In this document: positions 42,629 through 43,171 of the stretch, piece by piece
Layout: each line of letters starts with the position of its first letter
How positions within the stretch are numbered: position 1 is the stretch's first letter
Assembly: GCA_009781725.1 (NCBI GenBank)
Contig: WQVF01000027.1
Span: 1 to 43,171 of the forward strand
Source of the DNA: Defluviitaleaceae bacterium
GTDB lineage: Bacteria; Bacillota; Clostridia; Lachnospirales; WQUN01
Direction of reading: 5' to 3'
DNA: 43,171 nt
The notes under the pieces: model-generated
Database searches by the model: none
Told to the model about the DNA's origin: nothing
The model's input: only the letters and a program-made list of their open reading frames with translations
Position numbers and translations under genes: made by a program

Positions 42629-42790
42629 TTGCTAAGCAAAACCATGAATATCTATGCAAAGCCTGTCATTGCGAGCAAAGCGAAGCAATCCAGAAGGTTT
42701 GATTTGCTGGATTGCTTCGTCGCTTCGCTCCTCGCAACGACGAGGCAACTGCATAATTATTCATAAAAATGCTTAATACGAGAGCCCCCT
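42629..42790. mobile_element. MITE-like palindromic element, AGGGGCTGTC family, longest copy
   Basis: Runs from TTGCTAAGCAAAACCATGAA to AGAGCCCCCT with the core arms TTGCGAGCAAAGCGAAGCAA and GGATTGCTTCGTCGCTTCGC. Left CATGAATATCTATGCA and right TGCATAATTATTCATA mirror each other imperfectly. It is followed 50 bases later by the secreted protein gene. Confidence 0.7.
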
Positions 42791-42840
42791 TATCAAGTAT
42801 TCATTAGTACGTTGTAGCGTATCCAAAGGAGGAAAAAAAT

Positions 42841-43171
42841 GCAAAGCAGAGGAAAAAAGCTATTGAGCATTTTGATGGTTATTGTACTATTGTTGTCAGT
42901 AACCAACACATTTGCCGCAAATAGCGGCAGCGAAGTACCCTATGGCTATGAGCCATGGCTAGAAGATGACTCATGGGAAGAGTACGAATCATTTTTACCA
43001 ACGGGAATCACTCGCGAGTTGGCACAGGGCATATGGTTTGATGAAGAACGAGAAATGTATTACATCCCATTGTTGGGATTGTATTATGACTCGGTGAGTG
43101 ATATGTTGTTCGAGCCAGGTTATGCCATATGGTGGGAAGATGATGAAGAGCCCATAGTATCAGTTTATGAT
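42841..43171 (+). CDS. Secreted acidic protein, 3' end cut off by the window
   Basis: An ATG at 42841 behind AAAGGAGG opens 110 codons with no stop before the window ends. The first 27 residues are a signal peptide: basic MQSRGKK, a hydrophobic run (LLSILMVIVLLLSV) and a probable cleavage after NTFA. The mature part is rich in E, D, W and Y (for example WLEDDSWEEYESF and YAIWWEDDEEP), with no recognised domain. It may be a cell-surface or extracellular protein; the missing C terminus may hold the informative part. Confidence 0.8.

Noticed and set aside
1-43171. CRISPR arrays
   Set aside because: No regularly spaced short direct repeats and no cas genes were seen; the repeats present are dispersed palindromes.

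Overview
The window looks like a chromosomal segment of an anaerobic Bacillota, most likely class Clostridia. The evidence is the core gene order (dnaX, ybaB, recR; ispF, cysS, mrnC, rlmB, yacP), the glgC-glgD pair, a Hol_Tox-type small toxin, an AbrB-type regulator, and strong AGGAGG ribosome binding sites before most genes. Many start codons overlap the previous stop (ATGA or TAATG), so operons are tightly coupled. The genus cannot be named from this sequence alone.

Layout. 1-846: the truncated start of a small holin-like (type I toxin-like) gene, a decayed copy of its 5' end, and a palindromic MITE-like element. 847-3458: a three-gene ABC exporter, divergent from an XRE-TPR regulator (3694-4926). 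4913-6376: a membrane-anchored WG-repeat protein. 6501-8918: a second ABC exporter. 8919-9460: a promoter, a short leader-like RNA and dispersed hairpins. 9461-11601: an MFS transporter with a Gfo/Idh/MocA oxidoreductase. 11656-16936: an AT-rich four-gene island (N6-adenine methyltransferase, dual GHKL ATPase/histidine-kinase-like protein, receiver protein, HNH nuclease), a strong candidate for an uncharacterised defence system. 17026-21327: MATE transporter, recR, ybaB, dnaX. 21419-27465: plus-strand housekeeping run ending in a two-kinase fusion gene. 27567-27638: tRNA-Glu, followed by a type II restriction-modification pair (28046-30411). 30689-37015: an eight-gene minus-strand operon of mostly unrecognised proteins, containing two paralogous families and recurring C-terminal cysteine clusters; this is the other strong candidate for something undescribed. 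37016-37387: DnaA-box-like sites. 37388-41470: murC, then divergent glgC and glgD. 41481-42082: a promoter, a structured RNA candidate and an AbrB-type gene. 42083-43171: repeats and the start of a secreted acidic protein that runs off the end.

The two accessory DNA-modification islands both pair a methyltransferase with an HNH nuclease, but with different architectures. The first adds a two-component-like sensor and receiver between them; the second is a plain cytosine methyltransferase plus endonuclease. The cysteine-cluster operon has no recognisable enzyme apart from a small YCII-like protein. Its proteins lack signal peptides and two carry sugar-binding-like folds, so its role is open.

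The window is rich in small dispersed palindromic repeats of at least six kinds. One is inserted in frame in the dnaX linker, and another has apparently rewritten the C terminus of ispF. All identifications rest on reading the sequence; no database search was run.
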